From an uncultured Eggerthellaceae bacterium (GTDB lineage Bacteria; Actinomycetota; Coriobacteriia; Coriobacteriales; Eggerthellaceae): a stretch of DNA of 47,840 nucleotides. The first letter of the stretch is position 1. Each line of letters opens with the position of its first letter. The position numbers and the translations under genes were made by a program. This document shows, piece after piece, positions 15,531-24,602 of this stretch. The notes beneath the pieces are model-generated. The model was given only the letters and a program-made list of their open reading frames with translations. It ran no database searches and was not told the origin of the DNA. The stretch lies in NCBI GenBank assembly GCA_934668515.1, contig CAKUNS010000013.1, positions 1 through 47,840 of the forward strand, in the 5' to 3' direction.

Positions 15531-16699
15531 CGCGAGCTCGTTTTCAGACGCTGCTTATACGAGGCGATGGCGGACCTGATGTCGGCCATGTTCTCGTGGC
15601 CGAACTTTTCCAGATAAGCGTTGGCCAGCACGAAGGCAAGCTCGGCTTCGGCGACAACCGCGGCGGCCGGAACCGCGCAGACGTCGCTGCGCTCCTTCGA
15701 AGCCTCCGTCGGCTCAAGCGTGTCCAGATCAACTGTCTTAAGCGGGGTCATCAGCGTGGGGATGGGCTTCATGGCGCAGGTGACGATCAGGGGAAGGCCC
15801 GTGGTCATACCACCCTCCAAACCACCTGCGTTGTTGCTGGTGCGCGTGAACCCAACGCCACGATTGAGCACGATAGGGTCGTGAACCTTCGAGCCAACGC
15901 GGCGCGCCGCCTCGAAACCAAGGCCGAACTCAACACCTTTAATGGCGGGGATCGAGAACATAGCCTGGCCAATGCGGCCGGTCAGGCGCTCATCGGCAGT
16001 CGCATAGCCGCCCACACCGGGCAGAAGACCGCGAGCAACCACGCGGAACGTGCCGCCCAAACTCTCGCCCGCCTCGCGCGCGGCATCGATGGCCGCCTTC
16101 ATGGCCTCGGTCGTTTTCTCGTCGGGGCAGCGAACCTCAGACGTCTCGATGGCCAAGGTGGTGCGCTCGGCCGCATCGATCATCGGGTCGGCCTCGTCAA
16201 GCGATACGTCGCCGATGGAGGTGACGTACGAGTAGATCTCAACGCCGACGTCGGCCAGGAACTCCTTGGCGATGCCTGCCGCTGCCACACGCGCAGCCGT
16301 CTCGCGTGCGCTTGCACGCTCAAGCACATTGCGGCAATCGTCGGAATCGATCTTCAGCGAGCCAACCAGGTCGGCATGACCGGGCCTGGGCATGGTCTCG
16401 CGTTTCAGATTCGCAGGGGCTTCGCCGAACACCGACATACGGTCGGTCCAGTTCTGCCAATCGCGGTTCTCAACAACCAACGCAACCGGCGTGCCCAGGG
16501 TTTTCCCGAAGCGCACGCCCGAAACCACACGCGCTTGATCGCGCTCGATAGCCTGCCTGCCGCCACGACCATAACCCGACTGGCGTCGCGCCATGTCGAC
16601 GTTCAAATCGGTCTCGGAAATTTTAAGCCCCGCCGGAACGCCTTCGACAATGGCAATAAGCTGCGGTCCGTGACTTTCGCCTGCCGTTACGTATCTCAT
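15527..16699 (-). CDS. aroC: Chorismate synthase
   Basis: A 390-aa FMN-dependent enzyme converting EPSP to chorismate. The start MRYVTAGESHGPQL (ATG at 16699) matches the family N-terminus; a 6-codon longer frame has no support. Other signatures: GYGRGGRQAIERD, VSGVRFGKTLGTP, RPGHADLVGSLKI, ERASARETAARVA and NNAGGLEGGMTTG. The stop overlaps the aroK start. EPSP synthase (aroA), which makes its substrate, is not in the window. There are 54 bp between aroE and this gene without a terminator. Confidence 0.97.
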   Translation of the reverse strand: MRYVTAGESHGPQLIAIVEGVPAGLKISETDLNVDMARRQSGYGRGGRQAIERDQARVVSGVRFGKTLGTPVALVVENRDWQNWTDRMSVFGEAPANLKRETMPRPGHADLVGSLKIDSDDCRNVLERASARETAARVAAAGIAKEFLADVGVEIYSYVTSIGDVSLDEADPMIDAAERTTLAIETSEVRCPDEKTTEAMKAAIDAAREAGESLGGTFRVVARGLLPGVGGYATADERLTGRIGQAMFSIPAIKGVEFGLGFEAARRVGSKVHDPIVLNRGVGFTRTSNNAGGLEGGMTTGLPLIVTCAMKPIPTLMTPLKTVDLDTLEPTEASKERSDVCAVPAAAVVAEAELAFVLANAYLEKFGHENMADIRSAIASYKQRLKTSSR

Positions 16700-16753
16700 G
16701 TAGCCGCCTTGATTCAAATGGTTTGCTTACATTCACTCTTAACTCTCAAGATT

Positions 16754-17695
16754 CTAAACGCACTGGGCGCAGTTGAAACCCGCGCTTTCCGCCATCACCT
16801 TAAAAAGGTCGATGGAATCGAAATCAATGGCAAGGTTAAGTGCGCACTTGATGTCGTGAACCGTGGCCACCGCCTGGGCCACCAGCATGCCCTCGCCGTC
16901 GAAGGCCGCCGCGCCCGCCTTACGCGCCGCGCCGATAAGCGCCGTTTCGCCATGAGCGTACACCACATCGAACACAGCCTGACCAGCAGAAATAAGTGAC
17001 GTATCGAACGGGGCCGGATCGCCCGGGTTCATACCAAGCCTCGTGGCGTCGATGATGACGCCGGCGCCGGAAATCAGGTCAGCCCCCTGCTCGTACGAGC
17101 AGCCCAGCACCTGACAGGAATCCACGATGTCGCCCAAGCTTGCCTGCGCATACCGTGGATCGATGGCGGCGATCACGGCGCCGTCGCCTTGGGCAAGCTG
17201 TTCAAGGCGCTGTCGATAGTCGGCAACCGCAGCCTTCGTGCGCACTTCGTCGCGGCCCATCAGCACCACGTGGGAAGCACCCGCCAACGCGCAAGCGTGC
17301 ATGATCGCGCGCGCCGTGGGGCCGGTTCCGCACACAACCACATCGGCGCCCTTGAACACGACGCCGCGCCGTTTCAAATAGGAAACGCAGCCCAACCCGT
17401 CGGTGTTATCGGCAATAAGCGCACCGTCCTTGTTCACCAAAACGTTCGCGCCCTGCGCCAAAGCAGCCGACGACGTGACGATGCTCGCCGCCTCGAAAGC
17501 CACGGGCTTATGCGGCGTGGTGATGTTAATGGAAAGATAATCGCGCGCCTCGATGAACGTGCGCGCGTCTTCGGGCGACTCGATGTCGGTGAAGCCGTAA
17601 TCCCAATCTAGCCCGAGTTCCCTATACACTGCGTTGTACATCACGGGAGATTTCGAGTGGGCCACCGGGTGACCCAGGACATACAGCTTCTGCAT
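16754..17695 (-). CDS. aroE: Shikimate 5-dehydrogenase
   Basis: A 313-aa NADP-linked reductase of dehydroshikimate. Substrate-site motifs: GHPVAHSKSPVMYN at the N-terminus, NITTPHK with the catalytic lysine, and DNTDGLG with the catalytic aspartate. The nucleotide loop is GTGPTARA instead of the usual GAGGAxRA, the later motif is DATRLGMNPGD instead of NATSxGM, and GEGMLVAQA closes the site. The protein is longer than the typical 270-285 aa. These differences could point to a quinate/shikimate-type dehydrogenase or simply a divergent AroE; the operon context favours AroE. It follows the yqeG homologue by 17 bp. Confidence 0.92.
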   Translation of the reverse strand: MQKLYVLGHPVAHSKSPVMYNAVYRELGLDWDYGFTDIESPEDARTFIEARDYLSINITTPHKPVAFEAASIVTSSAALAQGANVLVNKDGALIADNTDGLGCVSYLKRRGVVFKGADVVVCGTGPTARAIMHACALAGASHVVLMGRDEVRTKAAVADYRQRLEQLAQGDGAVIAAIDPRYAQASLGDIVDSCQVLGCSYEQGADLISGAGVIIDATRLGMNPGDPAPFDTSLISAGQAVFDVVYAHGETALIGAARKAGAAAFDGEGMLVAQAVATVHDIKCALNLAIDFDSIDLFKVMAESAGFNCAQCV

Positions 17696-17712
17696 GGCGT
17701 CCCCTATCTGTT

Positions 17713-18210
17713 TCAGTCGTCCAAGCGCCGATTGCGCAGGATCTTTCTTTCAATTTTGCGAATGACAAGCGTATGGGCAAGATCTTGCTCGACGAGCGGC
17801 TGCACCAAAAACGCCTTCATGCCAACGACATGCGCACCGATAACGTCGGTCGACATCTGATCGCCAATAGCCACCGTTCGGTTCTTCGAGGCGCCCAACG
17901 CACGGCATGCGTCGTAGTAGCCCTTGGGAAGCGGCTTCATCGCCTTGGCCACCACGGGCAGCGAAAGCTCTTTGCCAACCTGGAACGGCGTTTCGTGCCA
18001 GTTATTGGAAAGCAGACAGAACGCGATACCCGCCGCCTGCGCATGATTAAGCCACTCGCGCACATCAGCGGGGATCTCGCGCGTGTCGCGCGTCAGGATG
18101 GTGTTGTCGATGTCGAGCAAAACGAAGCGCAACCCGCTTGCAAGCAGGTCGCGCTCTACGTTGATTCTCGTGATACGAGAGAAGTATTTATCAGGGGAAG
18201 CAAAAGACAT
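17713..18210 (-). CDS. yqeG: YqeG-family HAD phosphatase
   Basis: A 165-aa protein starting at ATG 18210 (MSFASPDKYFSRI), 4 nt after the mltG stop, so probably translationally coupled. It has the HAD nucleophile motif LLDIDNTI (D33, D35), CLLSNN as motif II, the conserved KAMKPLPKG lysine and IGDQMSTDVIGAH as the final acidic motif. This is the pattern of the YqeG HAD-IIIA family, found next to aroE in Bacillus as well. Related eukaryotic proteins dephosphorylate phosphatidylglycerophosphate, but the substrate of bacterial YqeG is not settled. Confidence 0.92.
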   Translation of the reverse strand: MSFASPDKYFSRITRINVERDLLASGLRFVLLDIDNTILTRDTREIPADVREWLNHAQAAGIAFCLLSNNWHETPFQVGKELSLPVVAKAMKPLPKGYYDACRALGASKNRTVAIGDQMSTDVIGAHVVGMKAFLVQPLVEQDLAHTLVIRKIERKILRNRRLDD

Positions 18211-18214
18211 GCGC

Positions 18215-19345
18215 TTATTCGAAGGTCGCGCGATGCTCTTCGTAGGTCTCGCTGAAGTAGTACTGCATGACGCCCTTGTCATCGGGTGCGAAGTAGAAGT
18301 ACAGGTACTTGGTAGTTTCGGGCGCGCACACAGCCTGCAGGGTGGCAAGACCCGGCGAGTTGATGGGCGTGGGCGGCAAACCATCGATGAAGTAGGTGTT
18401 GTACTCGTTCTCGGTGGCAACGTCGTCGGCCGTGGGGTCGTGACCCACGAAGTAGGCAACAGTGGCGTCGGACTGCAGGCGCATCTTGTCAGCAAGGCGG
18501 TTGTAGAAAACCGAAGCGACGGTGGCGCGATGATCGGCGTCGGCCTCTTTCTCGACGATGGAAGCAAGGTTCACCACGTCGTAAAGCGACAGGCCCTTGG
18601 AAGTTGCGTAGGACAGATCAAGGGACGCAGTCTCGATCTTGAACTGGTCGAGCATGGCGCGAATGATCGAGTCGGCCGTGGAAGTGTCATCGAACGCATA
18701 GGTCTTGGGGAACAGGAAGCCCTCAAGCGAATGGGTGCCGGCCGAAGCCAGGAAGCTGTAGCTGCAGGCATATACGCGAGCGTTGCTTGCCGCCTGGATG
18801 AAGTCGTCCTCGGAGTTGCGGCCATTGGTTGCCTTCGAACCGATGGCGGCGGTCTGCTTCAGCGTGGATCCTTCGGGAACGGTGAAGGTCTCACCTGAAA
18901 CCCCGGCTTCAAGGATGCCGATGATGTCGTCGATAGACGTACCGCCGGCAATGGTGTAGGTGCCGGTTTTCAACGAGGAGCTTTTGCCCAGCTCGGCAAC
19001 ACGGTTGGTGAACTTGTTGGCATCAGAGACAAGACCGGCCGAGGCAAGCGACTTGCCAATGGCGCCAGCGCCTTCGCCCTCGGCGACGGTGATGGTTGCG
19101 GTTTCACCCGAACCGATGAGGTTGGTCTGCGGCGAGCAACCGCGAACGAGCGAAGCGATGCCGAAGATGATAAGGGCCAGAACGACAACAAGCACAACCA
19201 GCGAGATAATGGCCGGCGCCTTGCTGCGCTTCGGGCGGATGAAGCTGGTGTCGTACGTGCGGAACGCGCGCTCGCCTTGTGCATGGGCGCGGCGGGCAGC
19301 GTGATTCGGTCGTTCGGAGTACGTAACTTGCTTGCGACTGGCCAT
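18215..19345 (-). CDS. mltG: MltG-like endolytic peptidoglycan transglycosylase
   Basis: A 376-aa protein with a cytosolic, Arg/Lys-rich N-terminus (about 43 residues), one membrane segment at about 44-66 and an extracytoplasmic YceG domain. It cuts nascent glycan strands and so sets their length. The domain shows a LysM-like part (ATITVAEGEGAGAIGKSL), TFTVPEGSTLKQ, LEGFLFPKTYAF, the catalytic-region LASIVEKEA (Glu265/Glu267) and GLPPTPINSPG. It lies 11 bp after ruvX, the order common in Actinobacteria and Firmicutes. Confidence 0.96.
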   Translation of the reverse strand: MASRKQVTYSERPNHAARRAHAQGERAFRTYDTSFIRPKRSKAPAIISLVVLVVVLALIIFGIASLVRGCSPQTNLIGSGETATITVAEGEGAGAIGKSLASAGLVSDANKFTNRVAELGKSSSLKTGTYTIAGGTSIDDIIGILEAGVSGETFTVPEGSTLKQTAAIGSKATNGRNSEDDFIQAASNARVYACSYSFLASAGTHSLEGFLFPKTYAFDDTSTADSIIRAMLDQFKIETASLDLSYATSKGLSLYDVVNLASIVEKEADADHRATVASVFYNRLADKMRLQSDATVAYFVGHDPTADDVATENEYNTYFIDGLPPTPINSPGLATLQAVCAPETTKYLYFYFAPDDKGVMQYYFSETYEEHRATFE

Positions 19346-19356
19346 AAGCTGATCCC

Positions 19357-19785
19357 CTACTGCGTTTGATGTTCGTTGGCTCGTGCATCAAGCCATGACT
19401 GTAAGAATATGCTTGCGGCTATCATATCGATTTTTCCGCGCATCTCGCGCTCTGACATGCCCTTTTCACGCAAACTGCGCTTGGCTTCGGTGGAGCTCAA
19501 ACGCTCATCCGAGAACTCAACGGGAATGCCCGTGCGCTTCGAAACCTCGGCAGCAAAGGCGCGGATACGCGCCGCCTGAGGGCCTTCTTCACCCGACAAC
19601 GTGTAAGGCAGGCCGCTTACCAGCAGCTCAGGTTCCCAGTCTTCTAAAACGCGCATGAACGATTTCGCGCACGCTTTAACCTCTGCCGAAGGAAGAACCG
19701 TGACGGGCGACGCCACGCGCTCGCCCGGATCGCTGATGGCGATGCCCACACGCACCTCGCCGATGTCCAATGCCATGATCCTCAT
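19357..19785 (-). CDS. ruvX: RuvX/YqgF Holliday junction resolvase-like nuclease
   Basis: A 142-aa RNase H-fold protein of standard length. The N-terminus MRIMALDIGEVRVGIAISD gives the first catalytic aspartate; VSGLPYTLSGEEG, FSDERLSSTEA and the final IDMIAASIFLQSWLD supply the remaining conserved residues. Family members take part in pre-16S rRNA 5'-end maturation and in junction resolution. GGGAG lies 6 nt before the ATG. It is the first gene of the run to efp and is separated from guaB by a terminator. Confidence 0.96.
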   Translation of the reverse strand: MRIMALDIGEVRVGIAISDPGERVASPVTVLPSAEVKACAKSFMRVLEDWEPELLVSGLPYTLSGEEGPQAARIRAFAAEVSKRTGIPVEFSDERLSSTEAKRSLREKGMSEREMRGKIDMIAASIFLQSWLDARANEHQTQ

Positions 19786-19825
19786 GCTCGACTCCCTTTC
19801 GCGGATCTCTTCAGTTACTTACAAG

Positions 19826-19856
19826 AAGGCCCGCCTCGCCGAAGCGGAGCGGGCCG
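19826..19856 (-). terminator. Hairpin terminator after guaB
   Basis: GGCCCGC (19828-19834) pairs with GCGGGCC (19849-19855); inside, TCCGC/GCGAG can extend the stem around a TTCG loop in the leftward RNA. It is followed by TTCTTGT, 20 bp after the guaB stop. Confidence 0.72.
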
Positions 19857-19875
19857 AAAGATCTTTCAGATGCGA

Positions 19876-21393
19876 TTAGCGCATGTTGGAGGCGTAAGGA
19901 GCCTTGTCCTTCAGCAGAACGTCGTGAGCACCGCCCTCGACGATGGAGGTGGAGCTGATGACGGTGAGCTTGGCCTTGTCCTGGAACTCGGGGATGGTGA
20001 GCGCGCCGCAGTTGCACATGGTGGACTTGATCTTCAGCAGGGTGACTGCGATGTTGTCCTTAAGCGGGCCGGCGTACGGAACGTAAGAATCGACGCCTTC
20101 CTCGAACGACAGGCTCTTCTTGCCGCCCAGGTCGTAACGGCCCCAATTGCGGGCACGGGCAGAGCCCTCGCCCCAGTACTCTTTCATGTACGTGCCGTTG
20201 ACCATGACCTTGGCCGAAGGAGCCTCGTCGAAGCGGGCGAAGTAGCGGCCCAGCATGACGAAGTCGGCGCCCATGGCCAGAGCCAGCGAGATGTGGTGGT
20301 CGTAGACGATGCCACCGTCGGAGCAGATGGGCACGTAGATGCCGGTTTCCTTGAAGTACTCGTCACGAGCCTTGGCAACCTCGATGGTGGCCGTGGCCTG
20401 ACCGCGGCCGATGCCCTTGGTCTCGCGGGTGATGCAGATGGAACCGCCGCCGATGCCGATCTTGACGAAGTCGGCGCCAGCCTCGGCCAGGAAGCGGAAG
20501 CCCTCGCCGTCAACGACGTTGCCTGCACCGATCTTGACGGTGTCGCCGTAATGCTCGCGAACCCACTCGATGGTCATCTTCTGCCAGTCGGAGAAGCCCT
20601 CGGAAGAGTCGATGCACAGCACGTCTGCGCCGGCCTCGACCAGTGCGGGGACGCGCTCGGCGTAGTCGCGGGAGTTGATGCCGGCGCCCACCATGTAGCG
20701 CTTGTGGGAGTCGAGCATCTCGTTGGGGTTGGACTTGTGAGAATCGTAATCCTTGCGGAAGACCATGTAAGCCAGGGTGTCGTCGGCGTTGACCAGCGGC
20801 AGAGAGTTCAGCTTATGGTCCCAGATGATGTCGTTTGCCTCTTTGAGGGAGGTCTCGGCGGGAGCAACGATGAGCTTCTCGCGCGGGGTCATGAACTCGG
20901 AGACCTTCTCGTCGCCGGTCATGCGAGACAGGCGGTAGTCGCGCTCGGTGACGACGCCCAGCAGCTTGCCGTGAGCGGTGCCGTCATGGGTGACGGGCAT
21001 GGTGGAGTGGTCGGTAGCTTCCTTCAGAGCGACAACCTGGTTAAGGGTCATGTCGGGAGACAGGTTGGCATCGGACTCGACGAAACCGGCCTTGTAATCC
21101 TTAACGCGCTTGACCATGGCAGCTTCCTGCTCGATGGTCTGGTTGCCATAGATGAAGGACATGCCGCCCTCGGTTGCCAGGGCAACGGCCATCTTGTCGT
21201 CGGAGACAGCGGCCATGATGGCGGACACCATGGGGGTGTTCAGGGAAATGGGGCATTCCTCTTCGCCCTTGCGATACTTGACCAGCGGGGTTTTAAGGCT
21301 TACCGACGCAGGGATGCACGTCGCGGGGGTGTGGCCCGGCACCAAAAGGTACTCGTTGAACGTGCGCGACGGTTCTTCGTAATAATAAGCCAT
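19876..21393 (-). CDS. guaB: IMP dehydrogenase, Tritrichomonas foetus-like type
   Basis: A 505-aa enzyme oxidising IMP to XMP, the committed step to GMP. The ATG at 21393 has AAGGAG 7 nt upstream. A TIM barrel is interrupted by a pair of CBS domains (about residues 110-215). The active-site loop is KIGIGGGSICITRETKGIG, with Cys320, and the flap reads RARNWGRYDLGGK, with the Arg419-Tyr420 dyad. From memory, the N-terminus, the SIC-I-TR loop, the MKEYWGEGS flap and the STMCNCGALTIP tail all follow the T. foetus enzyme (Cys319, Arg418/Tyr419) rather than the usual bacterial GxGSICTTR form. The upstream region carries TATAAT and TTGACA hexamers at odd spacing. Confidence 0.95.
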   Translation of the reverse strand: MAYYYEEPSRTFNEYLLVPGHTPATCIPASVSLKTPLVKYRKGEEECPISLNTPMVSAIMAAVSDDKMAVALATEGGMSFIYGNQTIEQEAAMVKRVKDYKAGFVESDANLSPDMTLNQVVALKEATDHSTMPVTHDGTAHGKLLGVVTERDYRLSRMTGDEKVSEFMTPREKLIVAPAETSLKEANDIIWDHKLNSLPLVNADDTLAYMVFRKDYDSHKSNPNEMLDSHKRYMVGAGINSRDYAERVPALVEAGADVLCIDSSEGFSDWQKMTIEWVREHYGDTVKIGAGNVVDGEGFRFLAEAGADFVKIGIGGGSICITRETKGIGRGQATATIEVAKARDEYFKETGIYVPICSDGGIVYDHHISLALAMGADFVMLGRYFARFDEAPSAKVMVNGTYMKEYWGEGSARARNWGRYDLGGKKSLSFEEGVDSYVPYAGPLKDNIAVTLLKIKSTMCNCGALTIPEFQDKAKLTVISSTSIVEGGAHDVLLKDKAPYASNMR

Positions 21394-21439
21394 GAAACTG
21401 CTCCTTATCTGGTCTGAGCGGCGGGAATGATTGAGAGTA

Positions 21440-21476
21440 ATTATAGCCACGTCGTTGCCGTTTTTCGACCTGTCAA
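21440..21476 (-). promoter_or_regulatory. Possible guaB promoter elements
   Basis: On the minus strand a consensus TATAAT (21440-21445) lies 46 bp before the guaB ATG, and a consensus TTGACA (21471-21476) lies 25 bp upstream of it. The spacing is too long for one standard promoter, so either the TATAAT works with another -35 or the region is controlled by a bending regulator. Confidence 0.4.
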
Positions 21477-21498
21477 GCTTACCTCTTTTAAATATCAC

Positions 21499-21542
21499 GC
21501 GGACGCCAAGCCCGTTTCCGAAGAAACAAGCCTGACGTCCGC
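21499..21542. terminator. Hairpin between the NSS transporter and guaB
   Basis: GCGGACG (21499-21505) pairs with CGTCCGC (21536-21542), with an inner GTTTC/GAAAC stem around a short loop. It lies 100 bp after the NSS transporter stop and about 105 bp before the guaB start. The downstream T-content is low, so it may be a weak terminator or a leader structure. Confidence 0.45.
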
Positions 21543-21645
21543 ATTGAACAACGATCATTTTACCTACTGAATTGCGAGTGCTTCAGCGAAGCGCAAGCCG
21601 AAAACGAGCCCTTGTCCGAAAGCGCGCCGATTTCAACGCGCGGCG

Positions 21646-23076
21646 CTACCCAAGCCAGGTTGTGAGGACAGGAACCCATCCCGTCACCCAAACGACCAAG
21701 ATCAGCGCAGGAACAACGCACTTCACGTACACGCGCAAGCCGGCAGGGAACTTCATACCTTGGCCGGCATCGACCTCGGCCAAAAACTTGTCCCAGCCCC
21801 AGCCGCGCTTCGACGTGCAGAATGTCAGCATGATCAGCGCGCCCAGGGGCAGCAGGTTGTTGGACAAGATGAAGTCCTCAAGCGACTGGATGTCGCCGAT
21901 GCCCGGAACCGCGAAGCCCGACCACACGTTGTAGCCAAGCGCGCACGGCAGCGACAGCAAAATAAGCCCGACGCCGTTGATGGCCACGGCCTTGCCGCGG
22001 CTCACGCCCCACTGATCCATGGTGAACGCGATGATGTTCTCGAACACCGCGATGATGGACGACAGCGCCGCAAAGCTCATGAACACGAAGAACAGCGTGC
22101 ACCACAGCTGACCCAGCGGCATTTGGTTGAAGACACCCGGCAGCGTGATGAACACCAAGCTGGGGCCGCTTCCCGGCTCCACCCCGAAGGCAAAGCACGC
22201 GGGAAAGATGATGAGGCCGGCAACGAAGGCAACCGACGTGTCCAGCGCGCCGATGCGAAGCGTCTCACCCGTCAAGCTGCGGCTTTTATCGATGTAGCTG
22301 CCGAAGATCATCATCGAGCCAATGCCCAAGGACAGCGTGAAGAATGCCTGGCTCATGGCCGCGTACGCCGCTTCCGCGAACGACGACAGCTGAGCCCCCA
22401 GGGTTGCGCCCGCGAACACCTTCCCGAAATCGGGAACCAGGTAGAACGCAAGGCCCGCCTCGGCGCCCTCAAGCGTGATCGAGCGCACGGCCAAAACCAG
22501 CATGACCGCAAGCAGGCACACCATCATGATCTTCGTCACGCGCTCGACGCCCTTTTGCAGGCCGGCAGCCGTGCACAAAAGGCCCAGCAGGATGACGACG
22601 ATCATCCAAAAAACAACTTCGCCCGGGTTCGAGAGCATTGTCCCGAACACCGAGGCTACCTGGTCGGCGCCTAAGCCGTTGAATGAGCCGATGGCGCTTT
22701 TGTACACGAACGCCAGCATCCAGCCTGCGACGACCGTATAGAACATCATCAGCAGATAGCAGCCAACCAAGCTGATCCACTTGGCGTGATGCCATTTGCT
22801 GCCCGTGGGTTCCAGCACATCGAACGCGCGCGCCATCGACCTCTGCGAGCCGCGGCCCAGCGAGAACTCCATGACCAGAACCGGCAGCGAGAACGCCACC
22901 AAGAAAACGATGTACATCAAAACGAACGCGGCACCGCCATACTTGCCGGTGATGTAGGGGAAGCGCCAGACGTTTCCCAGTCCGATCGCGCAACCGGCGC
23001 TGATCAGGATGAAACCCAGGCGCGACGCGAATTGCTCGCGCGACGCCTGGGGAGCAGATTGAACCTCGTTTGCCAC
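21646..23076 (-). CDS. Neurotransmitter:sodium symporter (NSS/LeuT) family transporter
   Basis: A 476-aa membrane protein with 11-12 hydrophobic segments. TM1 shows GCAIGLGNVWRFPYITGKYGG, the LeuT-type unwound helix that binds Na+ and substrate; TM6 and TM8 regions (AMSQAFFTLSLGIGSMMIFGSY, FMSFAALSSIIAVFE) are also typical. NSS bacterial members take up amino acids with sodium. It starts at GTG 23076, with AAGGGG just after the stop of the M18 aminopeptidase gene 9 bp upstream, so peptide cleavage and amino-acid transport are probably co-expressed. The substrate residue pattern is not diagnostic. Confidence 0.93.
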   Translation of the reverse strand: MANEVQSAPQASREQFASRLGFILISAGCAIGLGNVWRFPYITGKYGGAAFVLMYIVFLVAFSLPVLVMEFSLGRGSQRSMARAFDVLEPTGSKWHHAKWISLVGCYLLMMFYTVVAGWMLAFVYKSAIGSFNGLGADQVASVFGTMLSNPGEVVFWMIVVILLGLLCTAAGLQKGVERVTKIMMVCLLAVMLVLAVRSITLEGAEAGLAFYLVPDFGKVFAGATLGAQLSSFAEAAYAAMSQAFFTLSLGIGSMMIFGSYIDKSRSLTGETLRIGALDTSVAFVAGLIIFPACFAFGVEPGSGPSLVFITLPGVFNQMPLGQLWCTLFFVFMSFAALSSIIAVFENIIAFTMDQWGVSRGKAVAINGVGLILLSLPCALGYNVWSGFAVPGIGDIQSLEDFILSNNLLPLGALIMLTFCTSKRGWGWDKFLAEVDAGQGMKFPAGLRVYVKCVVPALILVVWVTGWVPVLTTWLG

Positions 23077-23085
23077 GCAGACCCC

Positions 23086-24495
23086 TTATGCCTTCAAGAA
23101 GGCGACGTAACCCTTGTAGGCCTCGTACAAGTCGGCCTTGCTGACAACTTCCCACGGCGCATGCATGGAAAGAACCGGCACGCCGGAGTCGATGACGTTC
23201 ATGCCGTACTTGGCGGACATATAGGCGATGGTGCCGCCACCGCCGGCATCGACCTTGCCCAGCTCGCAAGTTTGGAAGGTGACCTTAGCATCGTCCATGA
23301 TGCGACGGATCTCGGCCACGTACTCGGCATCGGCATCGTTGCTGCCCGACTTGCCACGAGAACCCGTGAACTTGTTGAAGGCCAGGCCATGGCCCAGGAA
23401 CGCGACGTTGCGCGTGTCGAAGACGCTGGCGTATGCGGGGTCGAAACCGGCGGACACGTCGCTCGAGATCATCTTGGAATTGGCAAGCGCATGGCGAAGC
23501 TTGACGCCACCGGTCTCACCGGCAAGCTCCATAAGCGTGGCAATGGTGTTCTCGAAGAAGTGGGAATCCATGCCCGAGGCGCCCACGCTGCCGATTTCCT
23601 CTTTGTCGACCAGCACGGAAACAGCCGTGGTTTTCAGGTCCTGATCGGCCATCTTAAGCTGGGCGATCATCGAAGGATACGCGCACGAGCTGTCGTCGTG
23701 GCCGTAACCCAAGATCATGCTGCGATCGAAGCCCATCTCGCGGGCGGCGCCTGCGGGAACGGCCTCAAGCTCGGCAGAATCGAAGTCGGCTTCCTCGATG
23801 CCGTACTTCTCGGCCAGAAGCTTCAGGGCGAACGCTTTCACTGGCTCGGCCTTTGCCTCGTCGCTTGCCGCTTCGCCTTCCTTGATGACCAAGGGACGGT
23901 TGCCAACCAGGATGTCCAGGTCCTCACCTGCGACGACCTCGGAAGCCTTCTTGCCCATCTGGTCCTTTGCCAGGTGAATGAGCAGGTCGGTAACGCAGAA
24001 CACAGGATCGCCCGGCTCGTCGCCCACGTTGACGTCGATGATGCTGCCGTCCTTCTTCACCACGACGCCGTACAGCGCAAGCGGAACGGTGACCCACTGG
24101 TAATGCTTGATGCCGCCATAGTAATGAGTGTCAAGGCGGGCTTGGCCGTTTGCCTCGAACAGCGGGTTCTGCTTGATGTCAAGGCGCGGGGAGTCGATGT
24201 GCGCGCCCAGGATGTTCATGCCGTTCTCGATGGGATCGCTGCCCAGCTGGATGAGGATGACGGCTTTGCCGTGCGTGGCGGCGTACACCTTATCGCCTAC
24301 CTTCAAGGTCTCGCCTGCGCGGTAGACGTCTTCGATGTCGCGATAGCCGGCAGCCTGCGCACGAGCAATGGCGCTCTTCGCGAACAGACGCTCGGTCTTG
24401 TTCTTCGAGATGAAATCGATGTAGTCAGCGCTGAGCGACTCGAGCTCGGCCAGCGCCGCCTCGTCGTAAGCCTCCCATGCGTTCTTCTTGTTCAT
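23086..24495 (-). CDS. M18-family aminopeptidase
   Basis: A 469-aa zinc aminopeptidase of the M18 (aspartyl aminopeptidase/LAP4) family, cytosolic. The ATG at 24495 (MNKKNAWEAYDE) has GGAAGG 7 nt upstream; the frame extends 17 codons further without support. Motifs: the first zinc ligand in ILGAHIDSPRLDIK, THYYGGIKHYQW, VDKEEIGSVGASG with catalytic Glu and ligand, and a final VPVLSMHAPWE. The family removes N-terminal acidic or other residues from peptides and forms large tetrahedral complexes. It precedes an NSS amino-acid transporter by 9 bp. Confidence 0.94.
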   Translation of the reverse strand: MNKKNAWEAYDEAALAELESLSADYIDFISKNKTERLFAKSAIARAQAAGYRDIEDVYRAGETLKVGDKVYAATHGKAVILIQLGSDPIENGMNILGAHIDSPRLDIKQNPLFEANGQARLDTHYYGGIKHYQWVTVPLALYGVVVKKDGSIIDVNVGDEPGDPVFCVTDLLIHLAKDQMGKKASEVVAGEDLDILVGNRPLVIKEGEAASDEAKAEPVKAFALKLLAEKYGIEEADFDSAELEAVPAGAAREMGFDRSMILGYGHDDSSCAYPSMIAQLKMADQDLKTTAVSVLVDKEEIGSVGASGMDSHFFENTIATLMELAGETGGVKLRHALANSKMISSDVSAGFDPAYASVFDTRNVAFLGHGLAFNKFTGSRGKSGSNDADAEYVAEIRRIMDDAKVTFQTCELGKVDAGGGGTIAYMSAKYGMNVIDSGVPVLSMHAPWEVVSKADLYEAYKGYVAFLKA

Positions 24496-24602
24496 GAAAT
24501 CGCCTTCCTTATTGCTTTTCCAATTCGCTCGCCCATTATCGCGCACTCAGCACCTGCTCGGCGCACGATCTTGATCTTTTACGCACAACGGCGTTTTCCC
24601 AC

